The position numbers and the translations under genes were made by a program. A model generated the notes under the pieces. It was not told the DNA's origin. It ran no database searches and worked only from the letters and a program-made list of their open reading frames with translations. From assembly GCA_020073615.1 (NCBI GenBank), contig JAIQEX010000075.1:1-34198 (forward strand): a DNA stretch of 34,198 nucleotides, given 5' to 3'. Positions within the stretch are counted from its first letter, which is position 1, and each line of letters opens with the position of its first letter. This DNA comes from Terriglobia bacterium. GTDB lineage: Bacteria; Acidobacteriota; Terriglobia; Bryobacterales; Bryobacteraceae. Positions 32,003-34,198 of this stretch are shown one piece after another.

Positions 32003-33468
32003 ACCGGCGCGCTTTCGTCCAAACTACCGCGGGCGCACTTGCCGCGGCGCAGATGCCGGCGGCCGCGGCGCCCGCCCCGAAAATGATCGGCATCCAGGCG
32101 GGCGCCGTCTCCTTCGTCGACGAAGGCGTCGAGAAGGTGCTCGACGAATTCCAGCAGGATGCCGGCATCAACACTCTGTTCGTCGCCACCTTTACTTATG
32201 GCCGGGGCATCGCCGGCCGGCAGTTATCCGGCCAGCCGCTGCCCGACCACGGCAAGCAGGAGTACGACAACCACGGCCGCAACGCGTTCCACGGCGGCAG
32301 CTACACGCGCATCCATGCGCAGTATTACAAGGACACGGTGCTGCAGGATTTCCGCGCCCCCGAGTTCGGCGATTACGATGTGCTGGAAGCGGTGATTCCC
32401 GCCGCCCGCAAGCGGGGCATGAAGACCATGTGCTGGTTCGAGGACGTCTGGAGCAACAACGTCCCCAACGTGGAGCAGGCGCAGGAAAGACAGCTCGATG
32501 GCGGCAACGCACACACCCTGTGCTTCAACAACCCCAACTACCGGAACTGGCTGTTGGGCACGGTGGAAGACTACGCCCGCTCCTACGATATCGACGGCAT
32601 CATGTGGGGCTCCGAGCGTCAGGGCGCTTTCGCCGATGCGCTCTCCTCCAGCCACGGCGGGCGCGTGGATGTCGCCCGCACCACGTGCTTCTGCGACTTC
32701 TGCGAGCGCAAGGCCAGGGACCGCGGCATCGATCCCGCGCGTGCCAGGGCGGGTTTCGATGCTCTCGCGAAATTCATCCGCCAGGAGAAGCGGCCCATCG
32801 ACGGGTATTACGTGTCGGTCTGGCGCCTCATGCTGCGCTACCCGGAAATGCTGGCCTGGGAGATGTTGTGGACCGACAGCCTGCGGGAAACGTACGCCGC
32901 CATGTACCAGCACGCGAAATCGGTGAAGCCCGCCCTCGGCGTGGGCTGGCACATCTGGCACAATAACTCCTTCAGCCCCATTTATCGCGCCGAGCAGGAC
33001 CTGGCGGAGATTTCGCAATACTCCGATTTCCTGAAGATGGTGATGTACCACAACTGCGGCGGCCCGCGCATGGCCGGCTATATTCGCAATGTAGCTTCCA
33101 CCATATACGGCGACGTTCCTGCTGACGAGTTACTCAACTTTCATTACCGGGTGCTGGACTACAAACACGAGAAACGCCTGGCGGAAATTCCGCAGGCGGG
33201 CTTTTCGGCCGATTATGTTTTTCAGGAGGCCAAGCGGGCGCGCGCCGCGCTGGAGGGAACGAAGACGCAATTGTGGCCGGGCATCGATATCGACATCCCC
33301 ACGGGAGGGAGTCAGAGTAAGTCGTCTCCCGACGGCACCAAAGAAGCGGTGCTGGCCGCCTTCCGCGCCGGGGCCGACGGCGTGCTTCTGTCGCGCAAAT
33401 ACTCGGAAATGAAACTGGCCAACCTGCGCGGCGCGGGGGCCGCGCTGCGCGAATTGGGGCTGGCGTAA
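31999..33468 (+). CDS. Tat-exported TIM-barrel protein (glycoside-hydrolase-like)
   Basis: 489 residues. The N-terminus MNRRAFVQTTAGALAAAQ is a twin-arginine signal. The body looks like an alpha/beta barrel of the uncharacterised glycoside-hydrolase-like group: GINTLFVATFTYGRG, RKRGMKTMCWFEDVW, YDIDGIMWGSERQG, LGVGWHIWHNN and a final GADGVLLSRKYSEM. Candidate catalytic acids are the E in CWFEDVW and the E in WGSERQG. A CFCDFCERK cysteine motif at about residues 230-238 may bind a metal or form disulfides. Its ATG overlaps the stop of the VPS10-like gene, so the products probably act together outside the cytoplasm on a polysaccharide or glycoconjugate. The substrate is unknown. Confidence 0.85.
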   Translation: MNRRAFVQTTAGALAAAQMPAAAAPAPKMIGIQAGAVSFVDEGVEKVLDEFQQDAGINTLFVATFTYGRGIAGRQLSGQPLPDHGKQEYDNHGRNAFHGGSYTRIHAQYYKDTVLQDFRAPEFGDYDVLEAVIPAARKRGMKTMCWFEDVWSNNVPNVEQAQERQLDGGNAHTLCFNNPNYRNWLLGTVEDYARSYDIDGIMWGSERQGAFADALSSSHGGRVDVARTTCFCDFCERKARDRGIDPARARAGFDALAKFIRQEKRPIDGYYVSVWRLMLRYPEMLAWEMLWTDSLRETYAAMYQHAKSVKPALGVGWHIWHNNSFSPIYRAEQDLAEISQYSDFLKMVMYHNCGGPRMAGYIRNVASTIYGDVPADELLNFHYRVLDYKHEKRLAEIPQAGFSADYVFQEAKRARAALEGTKTQLWPGIDIDIPTGGSQSKSSPDGTKEAVLAAFRAGADGVLLSRKYSEMKLANLRGAGAALRELGLA

Positions 33469-33529
33469 CGGCAATCCGTCGTCTGGTGCGGAGGGTTTCA
33501 TCCCCTACGTGGATTCGAACTGGCCATGT

Positions 33530-33553
33530 CCAGGGATGGTTGTCTGTCCCTGG
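33530..33553. terminator. Hairpin between convergent genes
   Basis: Seven-base arms CCAGGGA and TCCCTGG surround a ten-base loop between the end of the TIM-barrel gene and the end of the receiver gene. It lacks a T tract, so it may be a weak bidirectional terminator or a processing site. Confidence 0.35.
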
Positions 33554-33564
33554 GGTCAATCCAC

Positions 33565-33991
33565 CTAACGGAGTACCTGCCTCACCATCTCAAAGAGCTC
33601 CTGGGCGTTGTTCGTGCTCCCTTGAGCGCCATGCACTTCTGCTTCGCGCTTGTGTTGAGCAGAATTCGATCCAGCGTAGATGAAAAACGGCGTCTTATCA
33701 CCGCGCGATCTTAGCGCATCAAGCAGCGCATAACCCTCCCGTGGCCCCTCCTTCCGTCCCATATCGGAAAGAACTGCCCCAAAGCGCCCCTTTGACAAAA
33801 GGTCCAATGCCTCTTTGGTAGACAAAGCGAGAGCGAATGTGACACCTAGTGACTCAAAAGCACGCCGCTCGTAGATGTTATTGTCGGGACGATCATCTAC
33901 CCAGAGGATCCGTTTGCGCCACTCGGCATGAGATGCATCTACGCTTTGTTGCGTCTCCTTGAATCCTTCCGCAACGCTGGCTGCTGCGCCC
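33565..33991 (-). pseudogene. Receiver-domain (response-regulator-like) gene truncated by an IS
   Basis: The minus-strand frame reads VAEGFKETQQSVDASHAEWR, then KRILWVDDRPDNNIYERRAF, FGAVLSDMG, GYALLDAL, FFIYAGS and ends ELFEMVRQVLR. VDD and LSDMG are the acidic pocket and phospho-acceptor regions of a receiver fold; the usual C-terminal Lys-Pro is replaced by STNNAQ, a feature of an atypical receiver subgroup. No start codon exists before the IS junction at 33991/33992; the first possible one, a TTG at 33825, would remove the VDD pocket. Family members have an N-terminal helical or membrane part, which must lie beyond the IS outside this window. Confidence 0.8.
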
Positions 33992-34198
33992 GTAACAGTT
34001 CAGGGGGTCAGTGCCGCTGAGGGAGCAAGGACGGTGCCGTTGCCTGGCGGCGGTGAGAGCGTACTGCGTCGGTGAGGTACCCCAGAACGTGACGATGTTG
34101 CCTCTTGCAGGTCTGAGTGACAGTGAGCAAGCGGGCAGTGGCGATTTCCCCGTTGCGGCTGCGGTTGCCGAAACTAATCTTCCGCCACTGCACGGCCG
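33992..34198 (-). mobile_element. Right end of an IS66-like insertion sequence (partial)
   Basis: The element runs from a terminus GTAACAGTTCAGGGGGTCAG at 33992 to beyond the window. IS66-family ends typically begin GTAA and make 8-base target duplications, which predicts that CTGCGCCC (33984-33991) recurs at the far end. It contains the 3' end of a transposase gene and interrupts the receiver-domain gene. Confidence 0.7.
34008..34198 (-). CDS. IS66-family-like transposase, C-terminal fragment (partial at window edge)
   Basis: The visible 62 residues read VQWRKISFGNRSRNGEIATA, LLTVTQTCKRQHRHVLGYLT and DAVRSHRRQATAPSLLPQRH before the TGA at 34008-34010. This is the typical tail of the IS66-type DDE transposase (TnpC): WRK..FGN.S..GE, then LTV..T...Q......YL..A...HRR. 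The start and catalytic domain lie past the window end. The frame is open to the last base, so the gene looks intact as far as can be seen. Confidence 0.75.
   Translation of the reverse strand, partial: AVQWRKISFGNRSRNGEIATARLLTVTQTCKRQHRHVLGYLTDAVRSHRRQATAPSLLPQRH

Noticed and set aside
33490-33560. GGATTCGAACT, resembling a tRNA T-loop read from the other strand
   Set aside because: The bases on either side do not form a T stem and no acceptor or anticodon arm can be folded around it.

Overview
The window looks like chromosome of an acidobacterium of the Solibacter/Bryobacter type. The reasons are an NHL-repeat protein ending in the 'Solibacter C-terminal' (TIGR03437-like) domain, an M56/BlaI pair whose proteins carry TonB-C-like domains, a VPS10/sortilin-type Asp-box protein coupled to a Tat-exported TIM-barrel protein, a TonB receptor with an N-terminal carboxypeptidase-regulatory-like domain, and uniformly high GC. 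This placement rests on domain architecture recalled from memory, not on a search.

Layout. 1-6.5 kb is accessory: a quinone-oxidoreductase-like MDR enzyme, then a tyrosine recombinase, a divergent DUF3800 protein of visibly lower GC, a protein with a PD-(D/E)XK-like nuclease pattern, and a RelE-type toxin whose antitoxin gene is frameshifted. 6.5-11.8 kb holds a secreted NHL beta-propeller protein split by an in-frame amber codon, a matrixin-like metalloprotease and an HD-GYP phosphodiesterase. 12.2-14.9 kb holds a small Cys-rich exported protein followed by a TonB-dependent receptor carrying the copper-binding pattern of OprC. 14.9-18.2 kb is a lutABC lactate-utilisation operon flanked by a small conserved gene and a frameshifted HicB-like gene. 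18.3-21.0 kb is rsmE with two metallophosphoesterases. 21.0-21.8 kb is a scrap-yard: a duplicated rsmE fragment, the start of another gene, an intact HicB-like gene and a decayed hicA. 21.9-24.4 kb is recN divergent from a GH16 beta-glucanase. 24.4-28.6 kb is a blaI, M56 peptidase and TonB-C protein operon with a palindromic operator. 28.6-33.5 kb is a strongly G-skewed spacer and the VPS10-like/Tat TIM-barrel pair. The 3' end is a receiver-domain gene cut by an IS66-like element that runs out of the window.

Themes. Four toxin-antitoxin-type loci are present and three carry single-base lesions, so either decay or consensus errors should be considered. Several genes start 6-10 bases after a -10-like hexamer with no clear Shine-Dalgarno sequence, which suggests leaderless mRNAs. 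The best candidates for under-described biology are the recombinase/DUF3800/nuclease-like cluster, the Cys-rich protein plus OprC-like receptor pair, and the M56/TonB-C signalling operon.
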